Source of the DNA: Variovorax paradoxus NBRC 15149
GTDB taxonomy: Bacteria > Pseudomonadota > Gammaproteobacteria > Burkholderiales > Burkholderiaceae_C
Assembly (NCBI RefSeq): GCF_001591365.1
Contig: NZ_BCUT01000001.1
Span: forward strand, 2,108,001-2,172,000
Reading direction: 5' to 3'
Length of the DNA: 64,000 nucleotides
Below, piece by piece: positions 54,261 through 63,700 of the stretch. The position numbers and the translations under genes were made by a program. The notes beneath the pieces are model-generated. The model was not told where the DNA came from. It saw only the letters and a program-made list of their open reading frames with translations, and did not search any database. How positions within the stretch are numbered: position 1 is the first letter of the stretch; every line of letters begins with the position of its first letter.

Positions 54261-55400
54261 ATGCAACGCAGAAGTTTTGTCGCCGGAACGGCGGTTTTCG
54301 CAGCGGGCCTGGCCCATCTCTCGTCCGCGCAAGCGGCCGAAGCCGGGGTGACCGACACCGAGATCGTGCTCGGCAGCTCGGCCGTGCTGAGCGGCCCGCT
54401 CGGCTCGCAGATCAAGGTGGTGCACAACGGCGCCGCGCTGGCCTTCGACGCCATCAATGAGCAGGGCGGCGTGGGCGGACGCAAGATCAAGCTGGTGGCG
54501 CTGGACGACGAGCTCAAGCCCGAGAAGGCGGTCGAGAACTACGCCAAGCTGCTGAACGACCACCGCGTGTTCGCGTTCTTCGGCTGTGTGGGCTCGGGCA
54601 CCACGGCCGCCGCGGCCAAGCTGCTGCAGCAAAGCGGCGCGCCCAGCGTCGGCGGCTACGGCGTGGGCGACAGCGCGCGCGAACGCGTGGCGGGCTCGGC
54701 CTACTTCGTGCGCGCCAGCAATGCACGCGAAGCCCAGGCGCTGGTCGAGCACCTGTCGACCATCGGCGTGAACAAGATCGCGATCGCCCACCTGGACAAT
54801 CCCGGCGGCGTGGAGGCGGTGAAGCTGATCGAGGCGGCCATGGCCACGAACAAGCAGGCGCCCGCGCTGGTGGTGTCGGTGAAGGGCGACGGCTCGACCT
54901 CCGCGGCCGCCGGCAAGATGCTGGCCGACAGCCAGTCCCAGGCCGTGCTGATGTACCTGGCCGGCACCGTGGCCGGCGAGGTGATCAAGGCGACCTATGC
55001 GGCTGGCAGCAAGCCGATGTTCTATGGCATGTCGATCGTGCCGGGTGAGGTCACGGCCAAGGTGGTGCAGCTGCAGGCCAGCGGCCTGGCCATCTCGCAG
55101 GTCATGCCCTACCCCTGGGGCGAGGTGGAATCCGTCACGCGCGACTACCGCCGGCTGGCCGAGCGCGCGCAGGTGCCGGTGGGCTACGGCAGCTTCGAGG
55201 GCTACCTGAACGCGCTGGTGATGATCGAGGCGCTCAAGCGCACCGGCCGCGACCTGACGCGCGCCCGCCTGCATGCAACGCTGCGGGCGTTCAGGCTGCG
55301 CCTGGCCGGCATGGACATCGACTTCTCGACCGGCGCCAATGCCGGCTCGCGCTTCATCGAGATGGTGCGCGTCACGCCCGAAGGCCGCTTCGTGCGCTGA
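54261..55400 (+). CDS. Branched-chain-amino-acid-type ABC substrate-binding protein (orphan)
   Basis: The 379-residue periplasmic protein has a signal sequence starting MQRRSFVAGTAVFAAGLAHL. The Leu/Ile/Val-binding fold follows, with VTDTEIVLGSSAVLSGPLGS, INEQGGVGGRKIKLVALDDE and ERVAGSAYFVRASNAREAQA. Permease and ATPase genes of such systems are not nearby, so it may serve a transporter elsewhere or act in sensing. I used ATG 54261; ATG 54252 is an alternative. The next gene is an independent amidotransferase. Confidence 0.9.
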   Translation: MQRRSFVAGTAVFAAGLAHLSSAQAAEAGVTDTEIVLGSSAVLSGPLGSQIKVVHNGAALAFDAINEQGGVGGRKIKLVALDDELKPEKAVENYAKLLNDHRVFAFFGCVGSGTTAAAAKLLQQSGAPSVGGYGVGDSARERVAGSAYFVRASNAREAQALVEHLSTIGVNKIAIAHLDNPGGVEAVKLIEAAMATNKQAPALVVSVKGDGSTSAAAGKMLADSQSQAVLMYLAGTVAGEVIKATYAAGSKPMFYGMSIVPGEVTAKVVQLQASGLAISQVMPYPWGEVESVTRDYRRLAERAQVPVGYGSFEGYLNALVMIEALKRTGRDLTRARLHATLRAFRLRLAGMDIDFSTGANAGSRFIEMVRVTPEGRFVR

Positions 55401-55450
55401 ACCGGCGATGGGGTTCGCCGGGCAGGCGGCGCTCGCGCTCTAATAGCGCC

Positions 55451-56218
55451 ATGTGCCAACTGCTTGGAATGAACTGCAACACGCCCACGGACGTGACCTT
55501 CAGCTTTACGGGCTTCGCGCAGCGCGGCGGGCGCACCGACCACCATGCCGACGGCTGGGGCATCGCCTTCTTCGAGGACCGCGGGCTGCGCCACTTCGTC
55601 GACCACATGCCCGCGAGCGAGTCGCCGGTGGCCGAGCTGATCCGGCGCTACCCGATCCAGAGCCGCAACGTCATTGCGCACATCCGCAAGGCCACGCAGG
55701 GCGCCGTCAACCTGCAGAACTGCCACCCTTTCGTGCGCGAGCTGTGGGGCCGCTACTGGGTGTTCGCCCACAACGGCGACCTGAAGGACTTCCGCCCGCG
55801 CCTGCACGGCAACTTCCACCCGGTGGGCAACACCGACAGCGAGCACGCCTTCTGCTGGATCATGCAGGAGCTGGCCAAGTCGCATGCGGGCGTGCCGAGC
55901 ATCGAGGAGCTCACGCTCACGCTGCGCGAACTGGCGCCGCAGCTTGCGGGCCACGGCACCTTCAACTTCATGCTGTCGAACGGCCAGGCGCTCTGGGCCC
56001 ATGCCTCCACGCATCTCTGGTACGTGGAACGGCGCCATCCTTTCGTCACGGCGCAGCTGTCGGACGAAGACCTGGAGATCGACTTCGCGCGGCACACCAC
56101 GCCGAACGACCGCGTGGCGGTGGTCGTGACCGCGCCGCTCACCACCAACGAAAGCTGGACGGCCTTCGCGCCCGGCGAGCTGCACGTGTTCGTGGACGGG
56201 CAGCTGGCGCCGTTCTGA
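55451..56218 (+). CDS. Class II glutamine amidotransferase (YafJ-like)
   Basis: The 255-residue protein starts MCQLLGMNCNTPTDVTFSF. The nucleophilic Cys is residue 2, exposed after removal of the first Met. GGRTDHHADGWGIAFFEDRG and HIRKATQGAVNLQNCHPFVR are the glutaminase core, and FAHNGDLKDFRPRLHGNFHP with DSEHAFCWIMQEL are typical of the YafJ family. The acceptor substrate is unknown, since no synthase domain is fused. It precedes the siderophore receptor gene by 138 bases. Confidence 0.93.
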   Translation: MCQLLGMNCNTPTDVTFSFTGFAQRGGRTDHHADGWGIAFFEDRGLRHFVDHMPASESPVAELIRRYPIQSRNVIAHIRKATQGAVNLQNCHPFVRELWGRYWVFAHNGDLKDFRPRLHGNFHPVGNTDSEHAFCWIMQELAKSHAGVPSIEELTLTLRELAPQLAGHGTFNFMLSNGQALWAHASTHLWYVERRHPFVTAQLSDEDLEIDFARHTTPNDRVAVVVTAPLTTNESWTAFAPGELHVFVDGQLAPF

Positions 56219-56314
56219 AGCGGCCCTGTCCGGCAGGGCTTCGATTGACGACTTTCCCCTGACACTTTTCCGCAACATGGCGGGAAAGTTTCGAAATCAT
56301 GGGCTTTGTTATCG

Positions 56315-56333
56315 AATAATAACGGTTCTCATT
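56315..56333. promoter_or_regulatory. Possible Fur box upstream of the siderophore receptor gene
   Basis: AATAATAACGGTTCTCATT matches the 19-base Fur consensus at 10 positions by hand, mostly in the left AATAAT and the right CTCATT parts. It lies 24 bases before the receptor start in the only A+T-rich patch of the region. Iron regulation is expected for such a gene. Confidence 0.5.
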
Positions 56334-56356
56334 TGTATTACAGATTGAACCGTTCC

Positions 56357-58618
56357 ATGTCCGCTGCTCCGTTTCCCCGGCTTCGCCCGACCGTGGCCGC
56401 CTCGCTGCTCGCCCTTCACGCCGTGGCCGCCCTTGCACAGACCACCGCGGCGCAGCCGGCCGCCTCGCCCTCGCCGTCTTCATCGAACGGCACGCTGGCC
56501 ACCGTCACCGTCGAAGCCAGCGCCGACGCCTCGGCCGAGGGCCTGACCAAGCCCTACGCCGGCGGCCAGGTGGCGCGCGGCGGGCGCGTCGGCATCCTGG
56601 GCAACCAGGACATGATGAGCACGCCGTTCTCCGGCACCAGCTACACCCACGAGCTGATCCAGAACCAGCAGGCCCGGAGCGTGGCCGACGTGCTGCAGAA
56701 CGACCCGACCGTGCGCGTGGCGCGCGGCTTCGGCAACTTCCAGGAGTCGTACTTCATCCGCGGCTTCATCGTCAACTCGGACGACATCGCCTACAACGGG
56801 CTCTACGGCCTGCTGCCGCGGCAGTACATCTCGTCCGAACTGTTCGAGCGCGTGGAAGTGTTCCGCGGTGCGAGCGCATTCCTGAACGGCGCCACGCCCT
56901 CGGGCGGCGGCATCGGCGGCAACATCAACCTGCTGCCCAAGCGCGCCCCGAACGAGCCGCTCACGCAGGTCACGCTGGGCACGGCCAGCGGCTCGCAGGC
57001 CTATGCCGCGACCGACATCGCGCGCCGCTTCGGCCCCGACCAGAGCGTGGGCGTGCGCCTGAACGCCGCGCACCGCGACGGCGGCACGGGCGTGGACGGC
57101 GAAGGCGTCAAGCTCGACGTGCTCTCGGTGGGCCTGGACTGGCGCAGCCGCGATGCGCGCATCTCGGCCGACATCGGCCACCAGGAGCATCGCCTGCGCA
57201 ACACGCGGCCCAACGTGACGCTCGGCAGCGGCGTCACGGTGGTGCCCAGGGCGCCCGACAACAGCACGAACTTCGCGCAGCCCTGGACCTATTCCTACGA
57301 GCGCGACACCTTCGGCTCGGTGCGCGGCGAGTACGACATCACGCCGGACATCACGGCCTGGGCCGCCGCCGGCGCGCGCAGCAGCTACGAGAACAATTCC
57401 CTCGCGGGCCCGACGGTCTCCAACGGCCTCACGGGCGCGGCCACGATGACCCGCTTCGACAACACGCGCGAGGACAAGGTCAAGACGGCCGAGATCGGCG
57501 TGCGCGGCAAGCTGCGCACCGGCGGCGTGGGCCATGAATGGGTGCTGGGCTATTCCTACTTCGATCTCGAGAAGAAGAACGCCTACGGCATGGGCCTGGG
57601 CGCCGGCGGCACGCTCAACACCGGCATCTACTCTCCGCGCAGCTATTTCCCGCCGGCGCTGACCTACCTGGGCAACGACCTCGCCAACCCCGCGCTCAAC
57701 GGCACCACCACGCTCAAGAGCCTGGCCATCGGCGACACGCTGTCCTTCATGGACGACCGCCTGCGCCTGACGCTGGGCGCGCGCCGCCAGACGATCGAGA
57801 CCGCCGACATCGGCTACCGCATCGTGAGCAACGGCCGGCAGACCGCCGCCGGCGGCACCGTCACCTCGTACGACCAGAGCCGCACCAGCCCGCTGGCGGG
57901 CATCGTGTTCAAGGCCAACGACCGGCTGTCGGTCTATGCGAACTACATCGAAGGGCTGGCGCAGGGCGAAACCGCGCCCGCCCAGTCCGGCGGCCAGCCG
58001 GTGCTCAATGCCGGCCAGCAGCTGCGCCCCTACGTCTCCAAGCAGAAGGAGGTCGGCATCAAGTACGACGCCGGCCAGGTCGGCGGCACGCTGGCCTTCT
58101 TCTCCACCGAGAAGCCGCGCGCCTTCGTGCAGGGCAACTACTTCTCCGCGAACGGCAAGGACCGCCACCAGGGCGCCGAGCTCAGCGTCTTCGGCCAGGT
58201 CAGCAAGGGCCTGCGGCTGCTGGGCGGCGTGACCTGGCTGGACGCCAAGCAGAAGGACACGGGCAGCAGCACCACCGACGGCAAGCGCGTGATCGGCGTG
58301 CCCAAGGCGCAGGGCAGCATCGGCGTCGAATGGGATGTGCCGGGCGTGCAGGGCCTCTCGCTCGACGGCCGCATGGTGGCGAGCGGATCGAGCTACGCCA
58401 ATGCCGCCAACACGCTGCGCGTGCCGGGCTGGACCCGCGTGGACATCGGCGCACGCTACGTGACCGAAGTGAGCGGCAAGCTGCTCACCCTGCGCGCGCG
58501 CATCGAGAACCTGGCCGACCGCAACTACTGGTCCTCGGTCGGCGGCTATCCCGGCTCCGGCTACCTGGTGCTCGGCGCGCCGCGCACGTTCAACCTCTCG
58601 GCCACGCTCGAGTTCTGA
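56357..58618 (+). CDS. TonB-dependent siderophore receptor
   Basis: The 753-residue outer-membrane receptor has a signal peptide and a plug domain at about 75-220 (QQARSVADVLQNDPTVRVAR, ESYFIRGFIVNSDDIAYNGL, FERVEVFRGASAFLNGATPS). The plug is followed by the beta-barrel and a C-terminal Phe (SATLEF). The siderophore motif GGIGGNINLLPKRAPNEPLT is typical of ferric hydroxamate/catecholate receptors. It overlaps the PepSY gene (TGATG), suggesting uptake and reduction of the iron complex together. The ligand is unknown. Confidence 0.96.
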   Translation: MSAAPFPRLRPTVAASLLALHAVAALAQTTAAQPAASPSPSSSNGTLATVTVEASADASAEGLTKPYAGGQVARGGRVGILGNQDMMSTPFSGTSYTHELIQNQQARSVADVLQNDPTVRVARGFGNFQESYFIRGFIVNSDDIAYNGLYGLLPRQYISSELFERVEVFRGASAFLNGATPSGGGIGGNINLLPKRAPNEPLTQVTLGTASGSQAYAATDIARRFGPDQSVGVRLNAAHRDGGTGVDGEGVKLDVLSVGLDWRSRDARISADIGHQEHRLRNTRPNVTLGSGVTVVPRAPDNSTNFAQPWTYSYERDTFGSVRGEYDITPDITAWAAAGARSSYENNSLAGPTVSNGLTGAATMTRFDNTREDKVKTAEIGVRGKLRTGGVGHEWVLGYSYFDLEKKNAYGMGLGAGGTLNTGIYSPRSYFPPALTYLGNDLANPALNGTTTLKSLAIGDTLSFMDDRLRLTLGARRQTIETADIGYRIVSNGRQTAAGGTVTSYDQSRTSPLAGIVFKANDRLSVYANYIEGLAQGETAPAQSGGQPVLNAGQQLRPYVSKQKEVGIKYDAGQVGGTLAFFSTEKPRAFVQGNYFSANGKDRHQGAELSVFGQVSKGLRLLGGVTWLDAKQKDTGSSTTDGKRVIGVPKAQGSIGVEWDVPGVQGLSLDGRMVASGSSYANAANTLRVPGWTRVDIGARYVTEVSGKLLTLRARIENLADRNYWSSVGGYPGSGYLVLGAPRTFNLSATLEF

Positions 58619-59919
58619 TGCGCGCCCTTGCAACCGCCGTGCACCGCTGGGCGGGACTGGCGGTGGCCCTGTTCCTCGTCGTCTCGGGGCTGACCGGCGC
58701 CGTCATCTCGTGGGACCACGAGATCGACGGCTGGCTCAACCGCAAGCTCTACGACACCGCGAGCCGCGGCCCCTTCAAGGACCCGTTCGAGCTCGCCGCC
58801 GCGGTCGAGGCGCACGATCCGCGCGCGCGGGTCGCCTACCTCCCGCTGGGCTTCGAGGAAGGCCACGCCGCCGGCTACTTCGTGCAGCCGCGCACCGACC
58901 CGGCCACCGGCAAGCCCTTCAGGCTCGGCTACAACCAGGTGTTCGTCGACCCGGTGACGGCCGAGGTGCGCGGCCGCCGCGACTCGACCGCGATCTCGCT
59001 CAAGCCCGAGACGCTGATGCCCTTCCTGCGCAAGCTCCACTACATGCTGCACGTGCCGGCGATGTGGGGCACCGACCGGCTGGGCTACTGGATCATGGGC
59101 ACGGTGGCGCTGGTGTGGCTGCTCGACAGCTTCGTCGCGCTCTACCTCACGACCCCGCGCCGGCTGCGCCGGGCGGTGCACCCGGCGCACCGGCCCGCGG
59201 GCGTCTGGTGGCAGCGCTGGAAGCCGGCCTGGACGGTGCGCTGGGCGGCCGGCGGCTACCGGCTCAACTTCGACCTGCACCGCGCGGGCGGGCTGTGGAT
59301 GTGGCTGCTGATCATCGTCATCGCCTTCACCTCGTTCTCGCTGAACCTCTACAAGGAGGTGTTCCACCCGATGCTCTCGCTGGTGTCGAAGACCACGCCG
59401 GGACCGTCGGCGCTGGTGCCGCTCGCGCCGCTGGGCACGCGCATCGAGCCCGCCATCGGCTTTCGCGAGATCGTGGCGCAGGCCGATGCCGAGGCGCGGC
59501 GCCGCGGCTGGACCACGCCGCTGGGCGGCGTGTTCTACAACGCGCGCGGCGGCTTCTACAACATCTCGTTCTTCGACCGCGCCTCGCACGACGACAGCGA
59601 CGGCATGGGCCTGTCGAACCTCTACCTCGACGGGCGCGACGGCCACCTGATCGGCAGCAACCGGCCGTGGCACGGCACGGCGGCCGACGTGTTCGCGCAG
59701 CTGCAGCTGCCGCTGCATGGCGGGCGCATCCTCGGGCTGCCGGGGCGCATCCTGATGTCGGCCATGGGCCTTGCGGTGGCGATGCTGTCGATCACGGGCA
59801 TCGTGATCTGGGGGCGCAAGCTGCGCTCGCGGCGGCTGCAGGACCGGCGCCAGCGCGAACCGGCCGGCGCGGCCCCGGCGCTCAGGCAGGGCGCAGGGTT
59901 TTCTCCAGCGCGTCGATGA
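58618..59919 (+). CDS. PepSY-associated transmembrane protein (ferric-reductase-like)
   Basis: The 433-residue inner-membrane protein belongs to the PepSY-TM family. It opens with VHRWAGLAVALFLVVSGLTG, followed by a periplasmic part. LHYMLHVPAMWGTDRLGYWI, LHRAGGLWMWLLIIVIAFTS and a final SITGIVIWGRKLRSRRL supply helices with paired His that could bind haem. Such proteins accompany siderophore receptors and may reduce the iron. It is coupled to the receptor gene. Its last 38 bases overlap the convergent gshB gene. Confidence 0.9.
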   Translation: MRALATAVHRWAGLAVALFLVVSGLTGAVISWDHEIDGWLNRKLYDTASRGPFKDPFELAAAVEAHDPRARVAYLPLGFEEGHAAGYFVQPRTDPATGKPFRLGYNQVFVDPVTAEVRGRRDSTAISLKPETLMPFLRKLHYMLHVPAMWGTDRLGYWIMGTVALVWLLDSFVALYLTTPRRLRRAVHPAHRPAGVWWQRWKPAWTVRWAAGGYRLNFDLHRAGGLWMWLLIIVIAFTSFSLNLYKEVFHPMLSLVSKTTPGPSALVPLAPLGTRIEPAIGFREIVAQADAEARRRGWTTPLGGVFYNARGGFYNISFFDRASHDDSDGMGLSNLYLDGRDGHLIGSNRPWHGTAADVFAQLQLPLHGGRILGLPGRILMSAMGLAVAMLSITGIVIWGRKLRSRRLQDRRQREPAGAAPALRQGAGFSPARR

Positions 59920-60835
59920 ACATCGCCGGCACGTCGAAGCCGGTCTGTTCGGTGATCTCCTGGAAGCAGGTGGGGCTGGTCACGTTGATCTCGGTCACGC
60001 AGTCGCCGATCACGTCGAGCCCGATCAGGAGCAGGCCGCGCGGTGCGAGCGCGCGGCCCACGGTTTCGGCGATCTCGCGGTTGCGCGGCGTGAGCGGCTG
60101 CGCCACGCCCTTGCCGCCGGCCGCCAGGTTGCCGCGCACTTCGGTGCCCTGCGGAATGCGCGCCAGCACGAAAGGCGCCGGCTCGCCCGCAATGATCAGG
60201 ATGCGCTTGTCGCCCTGCACGATATCGGGCACGAAGCGCTGCACCATGATGGTCTCGGCGCCGTTCTTGTTGAGCGTCTCGACGATGGAGCCGAGGTTCA
60301 GCGCGTCCTGCCTGACGCGGAAGATGCCCATGCCGCCCATGCCGTCGAGCGGCTTCAGGATGATGTCGCCGTGCTCGGCATGGAAGTCGCGCACGGCCTG
60401 CGCGCTGCGCGTGACCAGCGTGGGCGTGGTGAACTGCGGAAACTCCATGATCGCGAGCTTCTCGGGATGGTCGCGCAGCGCGCGCGGCTTGTTGACCACA
60501 TGCGCGCCTTCGCGCTCGGCCTGCTCGAGCAGGTGGGTGGCGTAGATGTACTCGGCGTCGAAGGGTGGGTCCTTGCGCATGAGCACCGCGTCGAAGTCCT
60601 TCAGCGCCTTCGACTCGCGGATGTCCTCGCGGTACCAGGCCTTGCTGTCGCCGGTGAGCGTGATCTGCTGCACGTTGGCCGTGACCAGCCCGCCCGACAC
60701 CCACTGCAGCTCTTCCGGCAGGCAGGCCGCGATGCGGTACCCGCGGCGCTGGGCCTCGCGCATCATCGAGAAGGTGGTGTCCTTGTAGATCTTGAAGTGA
60801 TCGAGCGGATCGGCGACGAAGAGGATGTTTTTCAT
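59882..60835 (-). CDS. gshB: Glutathione synthetase
   Basis: GshB joins gamma-glutamylcysteine and glycine with ATP. The 317-residue protein shows the full ATP-grasp sequence: ILFVADPLDHFKIYKDTTFS, VLMRKDPPFDAEYIYATHLL and DIILKPLDGMGGMGIFRVRQ (the flexible loop). MVQRFVPDIVQGDKRILIIA, VRGNLAAGGKGVAQPL and GLDVIGDCVTEINVTSPTCF follow. Its start overlaps the benE stop by ATGA, an unusual partner. The usual gshA gene is not in the window. Confidence 0.97.
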   Translation of the reverse strand: MKNILFVADPLDHFKIYKDTTFSMMREAQRRGYRIAACLPEELQWVSGGLVTANVQQITLTGDSKAWYREDIRESKALKDFDAVLMRKDPPFDAEYIYATHLLEQAEREGAHVVNKPRALRDHPEKLAIMEFPQFTTPTLVTRSAQAVRDFHAEHGDIILKPLDGMGGMGIFRVRQDALNLGSIVETLNKNGAETIMVQRFVPDIVQGDKRILIIAGEPAPFVLARIPQGTEVRGNLAAGGKGVAQPLTPRNREIAETVGRALAPRGLLLIGLDVIGDCVTEINVTSPTCFQEITEQTGFDVPAMFIDALEKTLRPA

Positions 60836-62097
60836 CTGGGAGTCTTTCCGGCGCCGGGTGTGGCCGCCATGTTGCTGCTGTCTGGCGCGATGTTGCCGGA
60901 AGCGGCGATGCCCTTGCCGGCGGAGGCCTTTGTGCGCCCGGCCTGCTGCACCGCGAGTGCGAGCGCGCCCGCCACCACGCCCCAGAAGGCCGAGCCGATG
61001 CCCGCGATGGCCACGCCCGAGAGCGTCACCAGGAAGGTGATGACCGCGGCCTCGCGGTGCGGCTCGTCGCGCACCGCGGCGGCCAGCCCGCTGCCGATGG
61101 TGCCCAGCAGCGCCAGGCCGGCAATGGCGGCGACCAGCTCCTTCGGAAAGGCCGTGAGCAGCCCGGTGACCGCGGCGCCGAAGAAGGCGATCACCACGTA
61201 GAGCGCGCCGCAGCTCACCGCGGCCGTGTATCGGCGCGCCGGGTCTTCGTGCGCCTCGCGGCCCATGCAGATGGCGGCGGTGATCGCGCCCAGGTTCAGG
61301 GCAAAGGCACCGAAGGGCGCGAGCACCAGCGTGGCGAAGCCGGTTGCCGTGATGATCTTGCTGATCGGCAGGTCGCCGTAGCCTGCGGCGCGGATGGTCG
61401 CCACGCCCGGCAGGTTCTGCGAGGCCATGGTGACGATGAAGAGCGGCAGCGCCAGGCTCACGATGGCCTGCCAGCTGAACACCGGCATGGTGAACACCGG
61501 CCAGGTGAGCGAGAACTGCACCGCGGACACGCTCATCTCGCCGCGCGCGGCCGCAAAGGCAACGGCCGCCAGCAGCGTGAGCGGCACCGCATAGCGCGGC
61601 AGCAGGCGCCTGGCCACCAGGTAGGTGCCGAGCATCAGCAGCACCAGCGGCAGCGCGGTTCTCGCGGCGATGAAGGCGTCGAGCCCGAAGCGCGCGAGCA
61701 CCCCGGCCAGCAGCGCGGCGGCAATGGCCATCGGGATCCGGTTCATCACGCGCTCGAACCATCCCGTGGCGCCCGCCAGCACGACCAGCAGCGCGCAGGC
61801 GATGAAGGCGCCGACCGCCTCGCCCATGCCATAGCTGCCGGCCGCCACGGCGAGCACCGCGGCGCCCGGCGTGCTCCAGGCGATCATCACCGGCTTGCGC
61901 CACCACAGCGACAGCAGGATGGACGGCAGGCCCATGCCGATGCCCAGCGCCCACATCCACGAGGCCGCAAGCTCGGGCGTGGCGCCGAAGGCCTGCGCGG
62001 CCTGGAACACGATGGCCACCGAGCTCATGAAGCCCACGAGCACCGCGACGAAGCCCGCAGTGAAGGCCGAGAGGCTCAGATCCTTGAAAAAACGCAT
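60832..62097 (-). CDS. benE: Benzoate/H+ symporter family protein (BenE)
   Basis: The 421-residue membrane protein with about 12 helices has family landmarks near GALGIGMGLPSILLSLWWRK, SWQAIVSLALPLFIVTMASQ and NLPGVATIRAAGYGDLPISK. BenE carries benzoate, but homologues move other aromatic or cyclic acids. It is divergent from an NTF2-fold gene across a region with two GntR-type sites, so it may belong to a catabolic group with the deacetylase and the GntR gene. The start ATG 62097 was chosen because the first helix follows directly. Confidence 0.9.
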   Translation of the reverse strand: MRFFKDLSLSAFTAGFVAVLVGFMSSVAIVFQAAQAFGATPELAASWMWALGIGMGLPSILLSLWWRKPVMIAWSTPGAAVLAVAAGSYGMGEAVGAFIACALLVVLAGATGWFERVMNRIPMAIAAALLAGVLARFGLDAFIAARTALPLVLLMLGTYLVARRLLPRYAVPLTLLAAVAFAAARGEMSVSAVQFSLTWPVFTMPVFSWQAIVSLALPLFIVTMASQNLPGVATIRAAGYGDLPISKIITATGFATLVLAPFGAFALNLGAITAAICMGREAHEDPARRYTAAVSCGALYVVIAFFGAAVTGLLTAFPKELVAAIAGLALLGTIGSGLAAAVRDEPHREAAVITFLVTLSGVAIAGIGSAFWGVVAGALALAVQQAGRTKASAGKGIAASGNIAPDSSNMAATPGAGKTPR

Positions 62098-62161
62098 CGG
62101 GCGATTGTGCCGGGGACGCCGCGGCTTCGCCCAGCCTCCAGTGCCGGCGGCGCGCTCATGG

Positions 62162-62196
62162 ATTGTCGACAATTCCCTTCAAGTTACGTCGACAAT
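62162..62196. promoter_or_regulatory. Paired GntR-type operator sites between benE and the NTF2 gene
   Basis: ATTGTCGACAAT (62162-62173) is a perfect palindrome. GTCGACAAT (62165-62173) recurs exactly at 62188-62196, 23 bases on. Palindromes of this sort are bound by FadR/VanR-type GntR regulators, and a GntR gene starts at 63701. Confidence 0.6.
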
Positions 62197-62268
62197 CGGC
62201 ATGAGAATTGCTGCAGCACTGCCGTGCTTTCCGCCATGCACCGCCATGGCCCCCACGCTGGAGAACCC

Positions 62269-62709
62269 ATGAACACGCCTGCTTCGCCCGATGCACCCCC
62301 ATCGCCGCATCCTTCCACGCCCGCCGAGGTGGTCGACGAATTCCTTCGCCTCGTGATGATTCCCGACCCGCAATCGGCGTCGCGCTTCACCGCGCCCGAC
62401 ATCCGCATCCGCTTCACCGGCAACCGCGAGATGCAGGCACCCGGCGACACCTCGGCCTTCAATGCGAAGCGCTACGCCTGGGTGAAGAAGAAGATCGAGC
62501 GCACCGAAGTGGTGGCCGGCGGCACGCCCGAGGAAACCGTGGTCTACAGCCTCGGCACGCTGTACGGCGCCTGGCCCGACGGCACTGCCTTCGAGGGCAA
62601 CCGCTATGTCGACCGCTACGTGGTGCGCCACGGCCTCATCAGCCGCATGGACGTGTGGAACGACAGCGCCGAATGGCTGCTGGTGCGCGCCGGGCTGGCG
62701 GTGCTGTGA
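62269..62709 (+). CDS. NTF2-like fold protein
   Basis: The 146-residue protein has the SnoaL/NTF2 pattern: PAEVVDEFLRLVMIPDPQSA, FTAPDIRIRFTGNREMQAPG, ERTEVVAGGTPEETVVYSLG and GNRYVDRYVVRHGLISRMDV. It could be a small isomerase or dehydratase; the reaction is unknown. GGAGA precedes ATG 62269. Ten bases separate it from the deacetylase gene, so the two are probably cotranscribed and would be controlled by the GntR sites upstream. Confidence 0.85.
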   Translation: MNTPASPDAPPSPHPSTPAEVVDEFLRLVMIPDPQSASRFTAPDIRIRFTGNREMQAPGDTSAFNAKRYAWVKKKIERTEVVAGGTPEETVVYSLGTLYGAWPDGTAFEGNRYVDRYVVRHGLISRMDVWNDSAEWLLVRAGLAVL

Positions 62710-62719
62710 GGCCGCGCGC

Positions 62720-63643
62720 ATGACCGCATGCTGGCCCGGGCGGCTGCCCACGCACGGCCGCTTCGGCTACAGCCCGATCACGCGGCGGCCCGACTACGCC
62801 TGGCCGAACGGCGCACGGCTGGCCGTGTACATCGGCTTCAACATCGAGCATTTCGCGTTCGGCGACGGGCTGGGCGCCTGCATCGGCCCGGCCTCGCCGC
62901 AGCCCGACGTGCTGAACCACGGCTGGCGCGAATACGGCAACCGCGTGGGCGCCTGGCGCTGCCTCGAGCTGTTCGATGCGCTGGCGCTGCCGGCGGGCGC
63001 GCTCGTCAACACCGCTCTCTACGACCACTGCCCGGAACTGGTCCAGGCCTGCGTGGCGCGCGGCGACGAGCTGATCGGCCACGGCCACAGCAATGCGGAG
63101 CGGCAGGGCGCATGGGACGAGGCGCACGAACGCGCGCTGCTCTCAGGCTGCCGCGAGCGCATGCAGCGCGAAAGCGGCCAGGCGCCGGCCGGATGGCTGT
63201 CGCCATGGATCTCGGAAAGCGCCGTCACGCCCGACCTGCTGGCCGAGACCGGCTACGGCTACACGCTCAACTGGTGCCACGACGACCAGCCGGTGCGCAT
63301 GCGCACGCGCGGCGGCAGCTCGATCTGGTCGGTGCCGTATCCGCAGGAGCTCAACGACATTCCGATGATCGTGGGCCGACTCATGGACGCCAGGGACTTC
63401 AGCGCGATGGTGGTCGACAACTTCGACGAGATGCGCGAGCAGTCGCGCGCGCAGCCGCTGGTGATGGGCCTCGCGCTGCATCCCTACATCGTGGGCCAGC
63501 CCTATCGGCTGCGCCACCTGCGCACCGCGCTCGCGCACCTGGCCCGCGCGCGCGACCGCGGCGACATCTGGTTCACCACGCCCGGGGCGATCGCATCGCA
63601 CATGCAGCAGCTTGCGGCCGACCGGCCCGCGGACTTTGCATAG
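62720..63643 (+). CDS. Polysaccharide-deacetylase-fold hydrolase
   Basis: The 307-residue NodB-fold protein has LAVYIGFNIEHFAFGDGLGA, a metal site in ELIGHGHSNAERQGAWDEAH, and PAGWLSPWISESAVTPDLLA and LVMGLALHPYIVGQPYRLRH later. Proteins of this type with a short first motif often act on small amides (for example in purine or allantoin breakdown) rather than on chitin. No signal peptide is seen, which supports an intracellular small-molecule role. It forms a unit with the NTF2 gene. Confidence 0.88.
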   Translation: MTACWPGRLPTHGRFGYSPITRRPDYAWPNGARLAVYIGFNIEHFAFGDGLGACIGPASPQPDVLNHGWREYGNRVGAWRCLELFDALALPAGALVNTALYDHCPELVQACVARGDELIGHGHSNAERQGAWDEAHERALLSGCRERMQRESGQAPAGWLSPWISESAVTPDLLAETGYGYTLNWCHDDQPVRMRTRGGSSIWSVPYPQELNDIPMIVGRLMDARDFSAMVVDNFDEMREQSRAQPLVMGLALHPYIVGQPYRLRHLRTALAHLARARDRGDIWFTTPGAIASHMQQLAADRPADFA

Positions 63644-63700
63644 GCCCCGGCACGCGCCGCACGCGCTCGATAATGGGCAGGTTCCCCCATCGACTGCGCC

